In this document: in pieces, positions 18,026 to 26,942 of the stretch
Layout of the letters: every line of letters begins with the position of its first letter
Position numbering within the stretch: position 1 is the first letter of the stretch
Assembly: GCA_964583825.1 (NCBI GenBank)
Contig: CAZOXM010000008.1
Span: 8,892-72,891 of the forward strand
Origin: GCA-1730015 sp964583825
GTDB lineage: Bacteria > Pseudomonadota > Gammaproteobacteria > Granulosicoccales > Granulosicoccaceae
DNA length: 64,000 bases
Direction: 5' to 3'
Position numbers and translations under genes: made by a program
Notes under the pieces: model-generated
Database searches by the model: none
Seen by the model: the letters and a program-made list of their open reading frames with translations, nothing else
Told to the model about the DNA's origin: nothing

Positions 18026-18625
18026 TTACGGCGACTCACTAATACAGCCATGAAACAATGTATCTGTGTATTTGCCATCAATAAAGACATGGTCTTTGAG
18101 TCTGCCCTCGAACAGGAAGCCATTATCCTCGAGCACGTCGATAAACTGTGGCCTGATATCATAGGCCTCAGTCCACAATCTATGTAGTTTAAGGTCATTG
18201 AAAGCGACATGTTTTAACAAAGTAAGATACCGTGACAACTGTTCCCGGTAGAGACTTGCGGACCGCTCCTGACCATCAAACAGTACGGACACCTCCGCCT
18301 TTTTGGCTATCCAGTCGATATGCACCAGACCACCGTATCCGATATGTTGAGGACCGTACAAATAAGAAAACAAGATCTGTCGAGGCTGCAATACCTTCAT
18401 GGAAGGCCAGATTTCGGTCTGGTAGTAGTACGCCTGCTGCGCAGGGTCAATCGGCGCATTTTGACGCAGGATGCGCATTTGTGCATTTCGCCAAATGCGG
18501 ATTGACTCGATATGCGCCGGCTGGACACCAACCAGTTGATAACCAGCATCATCCTCATACCGTTGTTCTGAAAGGCAGGCGTATTTCGTATCCACAGGGT
18601 GATTCACCAGCACTGCTTCAGGCAA
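18026..18625 (-). CDS. pseH: GNAT acetyltransferase, PseH-like
   Basis: GNAT-fold N-acetyltransferase of 199 residues. It overlaps the end of the pseF-like gene by 8 bp and lies 69 bp before pseI, so it probably acts in the same pathway, adding the acetyl group at N4 of the UDP-sugar. Seen in sequence: VQPAHIESIRIWRNAQMRIL at the N-terminus, YGGLVHIDWIAKKAEVSVLF in the core strands and FIDVLEDNGFLFEGRLKDHV near the end. The arrangement fits PseH or related sugar acetyltransferases; the exact substrate is inferred from position. Confidence 0.7.
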   Translation of the reverse strand: MPEAVLVNHPVDTKYACLSEQRYEDDAGYQLVGVQPAHIESIRIWRNAQMRILRQNAPIDPAQQAYYYQTEIWPSMKVLQPRQILFSYLYGPQHIGYGGLVHIDWIAKKAEVSVLFDGQERSASLYREQLSRYLTLLKHVAFNDLKLHRLWTEAYDIRPQFIDVLEDNGFLFEGRLKDHVFIDGKYTDTLFHGCISESP

Positions 18626-19358
18626 CTTTCTTTTGCTCGACCATACTATTGATCAAAACCAGATCAGGACGGTTGTCCAGTAGTGTAGTGATTTGCGCGT
18701 AGTCGTACGTCCCTGCCCCGCACGCTTCAATCAAACGGCGCACGAGCCGGTAGTCCTCGGATGTATCCACGGTGACGCGATAGTGCGAGCGGTCTTGTGG
18801 GTAGTACATGTGCTCTACGGTGATATCAGGCTTGCCATTGAAGTAAAAATAGGGTGTCACGTGCTCGATCTCATAAAGCTCGGTGGCATTGAGGTATGCT
18901 TCTTCAAGCAATTCGCGCGAGAAAATTTCAAAACTGAAACCGCGCGCAAAGGAACGGTGGCCGTTTGTCAGATAAAGCCGTGAATTCTGCGCTGACCAAT
19001 AGCATTTCAAGCCTTCTTTCACAAGCGTGCCATCTATCAGGGGACAATCGCTGGTCACTCTGATAATAACATCAAGGTTAAAACGCCTGGCACACTCGAG
19101 GTAGCGCGACAATACATGATGCTCACTGCCGCGAAAGCAACCTACTCCGGCGTCGGCTGCCCACACTGCCAGCGGGTCGTCATTAGGCTGATCTGTCGTG
19201 GCCATTATCAGTTCACAACCGCTGGAGGCGAGCCGCGAAAAGTGCCAGTCAAGCAGTGTTCTGCCGCCTGCCATTTTTAGTATTTTGCCTGGCAAACGGC
19301 TGCTGCCGGTCCGAGCCTGGGATACAACCGCGATCTTTGGGGTGTTTGCAGATAACAC
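18618..19358 (-). CDS. pseF: CMP-nonulosonate cytidylyltransferase, PseF/SpsF-like
   Basis: Nucleotidyltransferase of 246 residues that would activate the nonulosonic acid with CTP. The N-terminal motif AVVSQARTGSSRLPGKIL is the CTP-binding loop of the SpsF/PseF family. IIRVTSDCPLIDGTLV and the downstream VTVDTSEDYRLVRRLIEA are conserved. It sits between pseC and the pseH-like gene on the same strand. SpsF and PseF are hard to tell apart by eye; the neighbours favour a Pse role. Confidence 0.8.
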   Translation of the reverse strand: MLSANTPKIAVVSQARTGSSRLPGKILKMAGGRTLLDWHFSRLASSGCELIMATTDQPNDDPLAVWAADAGVGCFRGSEHHVLSRYLECARRFNLDVIIRVTSDCPLIDGTLVKEGLKCYWSAQNSRLYLTNGHRSFARGFSFEIFSRELLEEAYLNATELYEIEHVTPYFYFNGKPDITVEHMYYPQDRSHYRVTVDTSEDYRLVRRLIEACGAGTYDYAQITTLLDNRPDLVLINSMVEQKKVA

Positions 19359-19486
19359 TGATAACTCACATGGTCACAAACATAGCAGGGGCGCAGGTTT
19401 ACAGCGTTAAGACAACAAACTGATCATAAGCACGGTCATTGGGAGTCAGATGTTCTGAAAAACAGAAAATCGATCTCCAGCTCATG

Positions 19487-20701
19487 TCAGGCCGCCAATT
19501 GTTGCGCGGTGGTAATACCAATAAGACTATCAATCACATGTTGTACATCCGCATCCGACATACCCGGGTAAAGCGGCAGGCTAAGCGTCTGCTGGTAGTA
19601 GTGTTCTGCATTCGGGCATTTACCCTGGCCATAGCCGTAGGATTTCCGGTAATACGGTTGTAGATAAACCGGTATATACAGCACTTGTGTTGCTACACCA
19701 CGATCTCTTAGGGCTTGCATCACCTGAGTCCTGTCAAGCCCGATCACCGAAAAATCGATCAGCACGGTATATAAATGCCATGATGTATCGTCGACGAGTC
19801 GATCATCGTCTAACGCAGGAATAGTCAAATGTTCACTGTCGCAGAAGGCGCGATTGTAGCAGTGGACGATCTCACGTCGCCGCTTCAGGCTTGATTCGAG
19901 CCGGCCCAGTTGACTGAGACCGAGCGCAGACTGAAAATCCGTAATCCGCATGTTATACCCAAGATCTTGCATCTCATAGTACCATTGGCCACGCTCATCA
20001 TAATCCGACATGCCGAGACCGACAGTCTCTTCCAGGGCTCGCACAATACCGTGACTACGCAGTTGGCGGGCGCGGTGAGCGTAGTGGATGTTGTCGGTAA
20101 CCAGCATGCCACCTTCGCCGCTGGTCATGGTTTTTACAGGGTGGAAACTAAATGTGGTCATATCGGCACAACGATGACCGCCGATTTTCTGAAGCTCACC
20201 ATCAATGCATACCGATCCGCCGACCGCATGACAGGCATCCTCAATAACGACTGCACCACGCTCGCGCGCTAATTCGTAAATCGACTGCATGTCGGCCGGC
20301 CCACCGGCGTAGTGCACCGGTACGACTGCCCTGATATCTGCCTGCCAGCTTTCAGCCAGTGTCACCGGGCACAGGTTATAAGTGCGTGCGTCTATATCTG
20401 AGAAATCCGGCGTCGCTCCGACAAACGCTGCGCAGTTGGCCGACGCCAGAAACGTGTTGGGGCTGGTGACTACACGGTCACCTGCCCCAATGTTCGCAAC
20501 ACGCATGGCAAGATGCAGCGCCGCAGTGGCATTACAAACCGCCACAGCATACTTTGCCCCCACATGCTCTGCAAACGCCTGTTCAAATGCCTGGGTGACC
20601 GGACCGTCAGTAATCCAATCTGATCGAAGTACATCGACTACAGACTGTATATCGTCCTCTGTAATCTGTTGGCGGCCGTAGGGAAGCATAGCGCTGGTCA
20701 T
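19487..20701 (-). CDS. pseC: UDP-4-amino sugar aminotransferase PseC
   Basis: DegT/DnrJ/EryC1/StrS-family PLP aminotransferase, 404 residues from the ATG at 20701; longer starts would overlap pseB. Motifs: MLPYGRQQITEDDIQSVVDV and LRSDWITDGPVTQAFE at the N-terminus, HYAGGPADMQ, the PLP-binding Lys in FSFHPVKTMTSGEGG, and LGYNMRITDFQSALGLSQL. The family member acting after PseB moves an amino group to C4 of the UDP-keto-sugar. The four-base gap to pseB supports co-expression. Confidence 0.88.
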   Translation of the reverse strand: MTSAMLPYGRQQITEDDIQSVVDVLRSDWITDGPVTQAFEQAFAEHVGAKYAVAVCNATAALHLAMRVANIGAGDRVVTSPNTFLASANCAAFVGATPDFSDIDARTYNLCPVTLAESWQADIRAVVPVHYAGGPADMQSIYELARERGAVVIEDACHAVGGSVCIDGELQKIGGHRCADMTTFSFHPVKTMTSGEGGMLVTDNIHYAHRARQLRSHGIVRALEETVGLGMSDYDERGQWYYEMQDLGYNMRITDFQSALGLSQLGRLESSLKRRREIVHCYNRAFCDSEHLTIPALDDDRLVDDTSWHLYTVLIDFSVIGLDRTQVMQALRDRGVATQVLYIPVYLQPYYRKSYGYGQGKCPNAEHYYQQTLSLPLYPGMSDADVQHVIDSLIGITTAQQLAA

Positions 20702-20705
20702 CTTA

Positions 20706-21779
20706 CTACGCTGAGTTTTTAAGCGGATTGATGTAAGTGAGATTCCCGTGTGTCGGCCAGAAGTCAGGGTCGACATGCGCTCTGATCAATTTACGGAGTT
20801 GTTCAACAGTGAGCCAATCATCGTTCTTATCGGATGTATAATCAAAATGTGCTTCCACCTGGCTGGCCTGATGATGCCTGGCATAAAGTTGAATGGTTTC
20901 GGTATGATCCCGGTGATGCAGCATAGGTACGATTACATAATACCGATCATTCTCAATGGTATTCCAACTGTCGCAGGAATTTACCATTTCCTCGTGCAGC
21001 TTCTCACCGGGTCGTATACCAACGATCTTCTTCTCACAAGCCGGGTCTATCGCTTCGGCGACATCCATAATCCGGTAGGAGGGAATCTTGGGCACTACAA
21101 TTTCTCCTCCCAGACAATGTTCAAGGCTGTACATAACCATATGCACGCCCTCATCCAGCGAAATGTTAAAGCGTGTCATCCGATCATCGGTAATGGTAAA
21201 CACACCGGATTCCCGCTGCTTCAGGAAAAACGGTATAACGCTGCCGCGGCTCCCCATGACATTTCCATAGCGTACAACCGACAGACGCAGATCGCGCTCA
21301 CCGATCAGGTTGTTGGCGGCAACAAATAGCTTGTCCGAGCAGAGCTTGGACGCGCCATACAGATTAATTGGCGCAGACGCTTTATCAGTGCTTAGCGCTA
21401 CAATCCGCGAAACACTGGTGTCCATGGCTGCCTCGATGACATTCTGCGCACCCAGAACATTGGTCCGAATCGCTTCGAATGGATTGTACTCGGCAGCCGG
21501 CACCTGCTTTAGTGCGGCGGCATGGATGACGATGTCCACATCACGCATTGCTCTTTTGAGCCTCGCCTGATCTCGAACATCACCAAGAAAAAATCGAATA
21601 TTCGGATATTGACTGCGCGGAAAACGCTGAGCCATCTCAAACTGCTTCAACTCATCGCGAGAGTACACGACAACCCGGCGGATCTTCGGGTACTTGTTGA
21701 GCAGTGTTTGTACAAACCGGTTACCGAAAGAACCCGTTCCCCCGGTTACCAGTACACCGCATTGTTCGATTTGCTTCAT
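20706..21779 (-). CDS. pseB: UDP-GlcNAc 4,6-dehydratase (inverting) PseB
   Basis: Short-chain dehydrogenase-type 4,6-dehydratase, 357 residues, first step of pseudaminic acid synthesis. The nucleotide motif is VTGGTGSFGNRFVQ, followed by VVYSRDELKQFEMAQRFP and GDVRDQARLKRAM. HAAALKQVPAAEYNPFEAIR and the YGASK segment give the catalytic Tyr-Lys pair. MTRFNISLDEGVHMV and GIRPGEKLHEEM are characteristic of PseB/FlaA1. I chose ATG 21779 because AAGGA lies eight bases upstream; ATGs at 21800 and 21788 are alternatives. Confidence 0.9.
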   Translation of the reverse strand: MKQIEQCGVLVTGGTGSFGNRFVQTLLNKYPKIRRVVVYSRDELKQFEMAQRFPRSQYPNIRFFLGDVRDQARLKRAMRDVDIVIHAAALKQVPAAEYNPFEAIRTNVLGAQNVIEAAMDTSVSRIVALSTDKASAPINLYGASKLCSDKLFVAANNLIGERDLRLSVVRYGNVMGSRGSVIPFFLKQRESGVFTITDDRMTRFNISLDEGVHMVMYSLEHCLGGEIVVPKIPSYRIMDVAEAIDPACEKKIVGIRPGEKLHEEMVNSCDSWNTIENDRYYVIVPMLHHRDHTETIQLYARHHQASQVEAHFDYTSDKNDDWLTVEQLRKLIRAHVDPDFWPTHGNLTYINPLKNSA

Positions 21780-21897
21780 TACATTCATCCTTGCTGACAT
21801 CTACACCGCTACGCTCTTTAACTGACTTTTACAGACAATCAGTAAACGGACCTGGCGGTGCTGCTATACGATAAACCCACGCGCAGGCGCCGGTTTT

Positions 21898-22161
21898 TCA
21901 GTTCCCTGTAAACCCTGCAATTTCGGGCTTGAACACAAACTGCAGTTCATCCGCCAGACCGATCCAGTCCTGACTCTCCTGACAGCCCAGCAGAGCCGCC
22001 ACCGCCTGTTCAACCGACGACGTTAATAATCCGGGATCGGACTGCAGGGACTCTCCAAGCCCGCTGATCACCTGTTGCAGCAGCGTCGCGGCCTGAGCCT
22101 CCCGCCCGCAGCGATATAAATCCGCACAGTCATCCACCAGTGAAACCAGATTATGCGGCAT
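21898..22161 (-). CDS. Unknown small protein linked to Maf
   Basis: An 87-residue, mostly helical, acidic protein whose ATG (22161) overlaps the end of the upstream Maf gene by 11 bp, so it is probably co-translated with it. It has no signal peptide or membrane segment. Visible features are LVDDCADLYRCGREAQAATL, LQQVISGLGESLQ and VEQAVAALLGCQESQDWIGL, which suggest a small helical repeat or adaptor. I recognise no family. Position between Maf and pseB suggests a role in flagellin modification, which is only an inference. Confidence 0.6.
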   Translation of the reverse strand: MPHNLVSLVDDCADLYRCGREAQAATLLQQVISGLGESLQSDPGLLTSSVEQAVAALLGCQESQDWIGLADELQFVFKPEIAGFTGN

Positions 22162-23479
22162 ACGCCTCTCCCACAGAGATTGCCTGCACACCTTTAATCT
22201 CCGCACTCATCAAGCCCAGATTGGTAAAGCGAACCTGTGCCGGCGCCATTTTATTGATGTACTGTTCCAAATCTCTATAGTAACTGATCAGATTATGACT
22301 GGAGGGAATTGCATTGCCTTTGTAGTCCCGGACGGTATAGCCTGCACCTGCGACACTGCTACTCGGTTGAGTCACCGACACGCCACTGGCATGTGAATGC
22401 TCAAGTGGATAACAAAAGTCGGCGCCAGCGAAGTAGATATGTTCAGTACCGGTTCGGACCGCGAGATCCGTTGCCGGGTGTATAACACCACCGGATGAAA
22501 AAAGGACCGAAGACGAGAGGTCTTGTCGGAAACTGTCAAACCTTTTATGCGTACCGGTGGCACGATACCTGGCACCTGGCCAGTCAGCGACCGCCTGGTG
22601 ATCCGCACTCGGAAAATAGACCAGCCCGCACTCCTGAATGACAGATCGCTTTACGTCAAGAAACTCCCGAATCGAGTCCAGTGGATCGATCGCAACGACG
22701 TAGTCTGGCACTATCTCCCTGTGCAACAGGACTTTTAGTGCAGCATCCACAGCTACAACCATTGCACCGTCGTGCTGTAATTCCCTTACCTGTTCAAAAC
22801 AATGGTCGAGCGAGGGCCCGGCGCCGATAACGACGACAGATTGACCCGGACTCGCTGAGTTGAATATCTTTTGTACATCATCATCGTTTTCACCCGTCAG
22901 TTTGTTTCTATTTATATTATTTGAAATGAGGCTTTCGCGACCTCTCTGAAAAGCAACAACGTGGTCTTGCGCCAGGTGCTGGCGTAGATGGTCTCGAAGT
23001 GATTCGGCCTTACGTTCGGCGAGCTGCAGCATCGGTGTAGTTACCGCGAAATTTTCCGGGAGATCAACCACCGATTCAGGCGACACCAATTGCACCTTTG
23101 GATGGGATATCCATGGCATCATGTCAATGTGATCAAGCATGGTGTTAAACAGATTGAAATTCAGGGGAACAACAACTAACTTTTTAAGCTTAGCTCGAGT
23201 CTCCAGAGCTGTTAAAGGGAGATAACCCATTCCCACACCGAATACTGTCGCATTTCCGGCGCCTCGCGGAATCGAAGACAGCTGCAGGTTCGCTTCGGCA
23301 ATGGGATCCCAGGCGCTGGCCAGTCTCAACCCCTCTGCAACGACGCTCATATAGCGCCCCTGATCATAAAGCGCCAATCCCTTATACTCGCTAACCCCAC
23401 GTAGCCTGGCTGATAGTTCGGGCCAGCGCGATGCTATTGTTTCCCTGGCACGATCGCCTGTGTTTTTTTGCCATGTCAT
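22151..23479 (-). CDS. maf: Motility accessory factor Maf (DUF115), copy 1
   Basis: DUF115/MAF-family protein of 442 residues. Members transfer nonulosonic acids such as pseudaminic acid to flagellin. The core motif VVVIGAGPSLDHCFEQV is near residue 215, followed by GAMVVAVDAALKVLL, VPDYVVAIDPLDSIREFLDV and the conserved IYFAGADFCYPLEHSH. ATG 23479 was chosen over an in-frame start 10 codons upstream. It lies directly next to the pse genes on the same strand and divergent from flgK. Confidence 0.83.
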   Translation of the reverse strand: MTWQKNTGDRARETIASRWPELSARLRGVSEYKGLALYDQGRYMSVVAEGLRLASAWDPIAEANLQLSSIPRGAGNATVFGVGMGYLPLTALETRAKLKKLVVVPLNFNLFNTMLDHIDMMPWISHPKVQLVSPESVVDLPENFAVTTPMLQLAERKAESLRDHLRQHLAQDHVVAFQRGRESLISNNINRNKLTGENDDDVQKIFNSASPGQSVVVIGAGPSLDHCFEQVRELQHDGAMVVAVDAALKVLLHREIVPDYVVAIDPLDSIREFLDVKRSVIQECGLVYFPSADHQAVADWPGARYRATGTHKRFDSFRQDLSSSVLFSSGGVIHPATDLAVRTGTEHIYFAGADFCYPLEHSHASGVSVTQPSSSVAGAGYTVRDYKGNAIPSSHNLISYYRDLEQYINKMAPAQVRFTNLGLMSAEIKGVQAISVGEAYAA

Positions 23480-23750
23480 TATTGGTATGCAGCAAGTTGC
23501 ACACCACACGAATAGACAATCAGCGAGGCCAAAACCCTTCCGTTGCGATAATCAATCGTCTCAAACTTACCGTGAAAACAAGGTATATTGCTGTTGTCTC
23601 TCAGGTACAGATTAAAAAGCGGAACTGCTTTTACCACTGCCTGCCCGGAGTCCGCCTAAGCCATTCCTATACACCACACAAACCCGGCCACTAAAAGTGC
23701 AGTCGATTCGGAAGTCACAAGGTGTTCAGACTGACGATGAGAATATTCCT

Positions 23751-23777
23751 TCAAGGCCGTGATTTTTAAGTCGATAG
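23751..23777 (+). promoter_or_regulatory. FliA-like promoter for flgKL
   Basis: TCAA-N15-GTCGATAG fits the sigma28 pattern TAAA-N15-GCCGATAA with changes at three positions. The predicted start point near 23784 leaves a short leader with the AAGGGA ribosome site. It lies in the 325-bp divergent gap between maf and flgK, which has no other gene. Confidence 0.5.
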
Positions 23778-23804
23778 TCTGATTGTACTCAAGGGAATAT
23801 GAGC

Positions 23805-25442
23805 ATGGGAAACGCGCTACTTAACGGCTTGTCAGGCCTGTTGGCTGCCGAGCGTGCAATTGCGACAACCAGTCACAATATCGCAAATGCAAATACCGAA
23901 GGTTACTCTCGCCAGTCAGTAACCAACGTCAGTCGACCGGGCGAGCAACGAGGCGCGTACTTTGAAGGTACCGGCGTACGTACGGCCTCCATCCAAAGAG
24001 TACACGACAACTTAGTTGAGTCGCGGCTTCAGACAGTGAGTTCGGAATACCACCGTATAGAATCACTGAGTCAGCTCACCGGCCGTATAAACACTCTGTT
24101 CGTAGAAGAGAATACCGGGCTTAATGCGGCGCAGGTAGATTTTTTCAATGCACTGGAGGACGCGGCAAACAACCCGCATGCGCAGGCGACCGCAGAGCAT
24201 GTAATTGCTACCGCTGAGACAATGGCCAGCCGGATGAACTTTGTGGAGGGTCAGCTTAAGACACTACAGGCAGACCTTACCTTTAGCATCAAAAGCGATG
24301 TTGCAGCAATCAACGAACTGTCAGCAGGAATATACGCGCTCAATCAACAAATCGCAGCCGGATCTACCAATCAGTCAGGCAATCCGCCAAGCGACCTGCT
24401 GGATCAGCGTGATTCGTTATTAAACGAACTGTCGTCTTACGTCAGTATCAGGCCTTTACCAAGAAACGACATGGGCATCGACGTCGCTACCACCAACGGT
24501 GTGCCGTTGGTGACTATTGCTGGACCAGCAACACTCTCGGTGGCAAACGACTCGGCAGACCCGGAGCGCATGTCTTTCATAATCAATACCGGGGTGGGCA
24601 GCCGACCGGTATCCGAGCCCACTGGTGGCTCACTTGGCGGACTCCTCGAATTTAATCGGGATGTACTCGATCAGACCCGGAGCGAGCTCGGTCAGCTTGC
24701 TGCCGGGCTCGCATTTGCCGTCAATGACGCCTACGAGGAAATTGATCCGGCGACCGCTGGGGACCCGACGACACGGGCCGAGTTTTTTGACCAGTCGCTG
24801 TCAATCCCGGTTGGAAACGCCGCCAATCAGGGGACAGCCAATGCAACAGTTAGTCTTCTGGATCCGTCGGTGACTACTACCTCACCCTATCTGATGACCT
24901 ATGACGGCAGCGGCTATACCGTAACACGCTTGTCGGACAACATACAGGTCACCGGTGGTGCAAATATCGTCATGGACGGCATCAGTTTCACGGCCAGCGG
25001 TGCCGCAGTGGCAGGTGACTCATTCCTGATTAAACCATTTGCAGGTGTTGCGGAAACGATTAAAGTGAAAGATGTTAACCCTGTGGACCTTGCCACCATG
25101 GTCGGCGCAACGGCGCAACAGTATCTGCCAGTCTCGCAATCAATGGCGGACATTCGCGATTCACTGATATTTAACGCCGGTGAAGTGACTCTGAGTGAAC
25201 AGTACGCCGCTATGGTTGCCGGCGTTGGTTCGGCCACAAGGTCGGCAGAGGTACAGTTGCAATCAATGGCCAGCATCCTCGAGAGCACCCAGAGCAGCCA
25301 CGACCAGATGTCCGGCGTCAGTCTCGATGAAGAAGCGGCGAATCTGATCAAATATCAGCAGGCGTATGAGGCATCCGCACGCGTAATGGTTGCCTCCGGC
25401 ACCATGTTCGACACACTTATTGCCGCAATGAACAGAGCATAA
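23805..25442 (+). CDS. flgK: Hook-filament junction protein FlgK (HAP1)
   Basis: FlgK, 545 residues, typical length. N-terminal NALLNGLSGLLAAERAIATT then SHNIANANTEGYSRQSV is the FlgK signature, and the C-terminus has VSLDEEAANLIKYQQAYEAS with ARVMVASGTMFDTLIAAMN. ATG 23805 is eight bases after AAGGGA; the ATG at 23799 is only two bases after it and is less likely. It is followed by flgL after three bases. Export would depend on the FlgN-like chaperone. Confidence 0.94.
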   Translation: MGNALLNGLSGLLAAERAIATTSHNIANANTEGYSRQSVTNVSRPGEQRGAYFEGTGVRTASIQRVHDNLVESRLQTVSSEYHRIESLSQLTGRINTLFVEENTGLNAAQVDFFNALEDAANNPHAQATAEHVIATAETMASRMNFVEGQLKTLQADLTFSIKSDVAAINELSAGIYALNQQIAAGSTNQSGNPPSDLLDQRDSLLNELSSYVSIRPLPRNDMGIDVATTNGVPLVTIAGPATLSVANDSADPERMSFIINTGVGSRPVSEPTGGSLGGLLEFNRDVLDQTRSELGQLAAGLAFAVNDAYEEIDPATAGDPTTRAEFFDQSLSIPVGNAANQGTANATVSLLDPSVTTTSPYLMTYDGSGYTVTRLSDNIQVTGGANIVMDGISFTASGAAVAGDSFLIKPFAGVAETIKVKDVNPVDLATMVGATAQQYLPVSQSMADIRDSLIFNAGEVTLSEQYAAMVAGVGSATRSAEVQLQSMASILESTQSSHDQMSGVSLDEEAANLIKYQQAYEASARVMVASGTMFDTLIAAMNRA

Positions 25443-25445
25443 ATA

Positions 25446-26366
25446 ATGAGAGTTACTCAGAGCTACCAAACCAGAGTGTTTGCTGCAAATAATCAATCGT
25501 CCCTGAACAAAATTGCGGAACTTCAGGCGCAAATATCCAACTCGAAACGAGTGCTCGATCCGGCTGACGACCCGGCTGCTTCAAGCAAATCCCTGGTGCT
25601 TCAACAATCGTTGGGACAGGTGACACAGTACGAGCGGAACAATACGTACGCACAAAGCCGGCTTAGCATGGAAGAAAGCGCTATTGCCTCATTGTCCGAT
25701 GTGGTTTCATCGATTCGCGAACTCGCCCTGCAGGCAAACAATGACGCCATGGGAGATCAGGATCGGCAAACGCTGTTGCAAAGCGTAAATATGCGCAGTG
25801 AAGAATTACGATCGCTGGCAAACAGCCGAGGTCCTAACGGTGAATATCTTTTCTCGGGCACCGACCGTGAGGTAAAGCCCTATCCGGACTCGAACACTAA
25901 CCAGTACGACGGCAATGACAGTTTTCAACTGGTAAACATTGGTTTCAACAACCAGATATCAGTCGGAACCTCCGGTAATGAACTTCTGAACTATGATGTC
26001 GGCGGAACTGATAAATCCATCTTTAACACAATTACTGACCTGCAAACCACGCTCGCCACACCGGTGACCGTCGCCGCGAGAGCTGCATTTCATGACGATA
26101 TGGGAGCGCTGCTGGTAGAACTTGATATGGCCCAGGATCAACTAAACGCGTATCGGGCCAATGTCGGCGACCGCCTGGGCAGAATAGAAACCGCACGCGA
26201 CAACAATGGCGCTGTCGAGCTGATGCTCCGCGAAGAACTGGAAACTACGGATGGACTGGACTATGCCGACGCGATATCTCGACTCCAGTTTGAAATCCAG
26301 ACCCTGGAAGCGGTACAAACCACTTATTCGAGAATAAAGGACTTATCGCTTTTTAATTATATGTAG
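25446..26366 (+). CDS. flgL: Hook-filament junction protein FlgL (HAP3)
   Basis: FlgL, 306 residues. MRVTQSYQTRVFAANNQSSL is followed by ELQAQISNSKRVLDPADDPA, the FlgL/flagellin N-terminal coiled-coil pattern. NANGEY-like LANSRGPNGEYLFSGTDREV is conserved in FlgL. The C-terminal helix ISRLQFEIQTLEAVQTTYSR pairs with the N-terminus. It is three bases after flgK. Confidence 0.92.
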   Translation: MRVTQSYQTRVFAANNQSSLNKIAELQAQISNSKRVLDPADDPAASSKSLVLQQSLGQVTQYERNNTYAQSRLSMEESAIASLSDVVSSIRELALQANNDAMGDQDRQTLLQSVNMRSEELRSLANSRGPNGEYLFSGTDREVKPYPDSNTNQYDGNDSFQLVNIGFNNQISVGTSGNELLNYDVGGTDKSIFNTITDLQTTLATPVTVAARAAFHDDMGALLVELDMAQDQLNAYRANVGDRLGRIETARDNNGAVELMLREELETTDGLDYADAISRLQFEIQTLEAVQTTYSRIKDLSLFNYM

Positions 26367-26865
26367 CGCAACGCTGCTGGACACAAACATTTTTTAACGA
26401 TGACGGGCAACTGACAAATTCAGTCACCGTTTGCTGCCCCGCCCGCGTCACCGTGGATTTATCTTCCGTCAAGTAGCACCGGAACAATGTGGACGGTGCT
26501 AAACCCCTGCTTTTTTGGCCTTGCCGTGACGCTTCCGGCTTCGAGCCGTGTTATCACACGCCCCAGCAGATGAACCCGGACCAGTACTGCCCAGGTTCAT
26601 TAAATACCCGGTAGTTTTCGAAACCTCAATGACCTCGTTGTTCGAGAACAATAATATTACGGTGAATAAAGAGCACATTATTAGCTATCGTCGTGTCACT
26701 GGGTTTATGGCCTGCACGCATACAGATACAACAACCAGGCTGGCAATCGACTATCAGATAATCCATCCAACGCCAATCTGTAGATTTACCGTAATAACGG
26801 TGCATGCCAGTACGTGTTTACACTTAAAGTAGCTTATTAACTTTTACAAATATGCCTTTAAAATA
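26367..26865. other. Non-coding gap between flgL and first flagellin gene
   Basis: About 500 bp before the fliC1 promoter. A weak inverted repeat, ACTGA-CAAAT-TCAGT, lies shortly after flgL and could be part of a terminator, but it has no T-run. An open frame of 94 codons (26548-26832) has no recognisable protein pattern and is not called. The right end is AT-rich. Confidence 0.5.
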
Positions 26866-26892
26866 TAAAGAATGAAAAACATAAACCGATAT
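26866..26892 (+). promoter_or_regulatory. FliA (sigma28) promoter of flagellin gene 1
   Basis: TAAA-N15-ACCGATAT matches the FliA consensus TAAA-N15-GCCGATAA except for the first and last bases of the -10 part. The predicted start near 26899 leaves a leader of about 44 nt with AAGGA before the ATG. It is the closest consensus match among the flagellin promoters here. Confidence 0.7.
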
Positions 26893-26942
26893 CTTTTTTG
26901 TAGCCACTGTTAAATCAACATCAATTTAAAAAGGAATTATAA

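Noticed and set aside
26548..26832. Open frame of 94 codons between flgL and flagellin 1
   Set aside because: No ribosome site, no protein-like pattern, and composition like the surrounding non-coding DNA.
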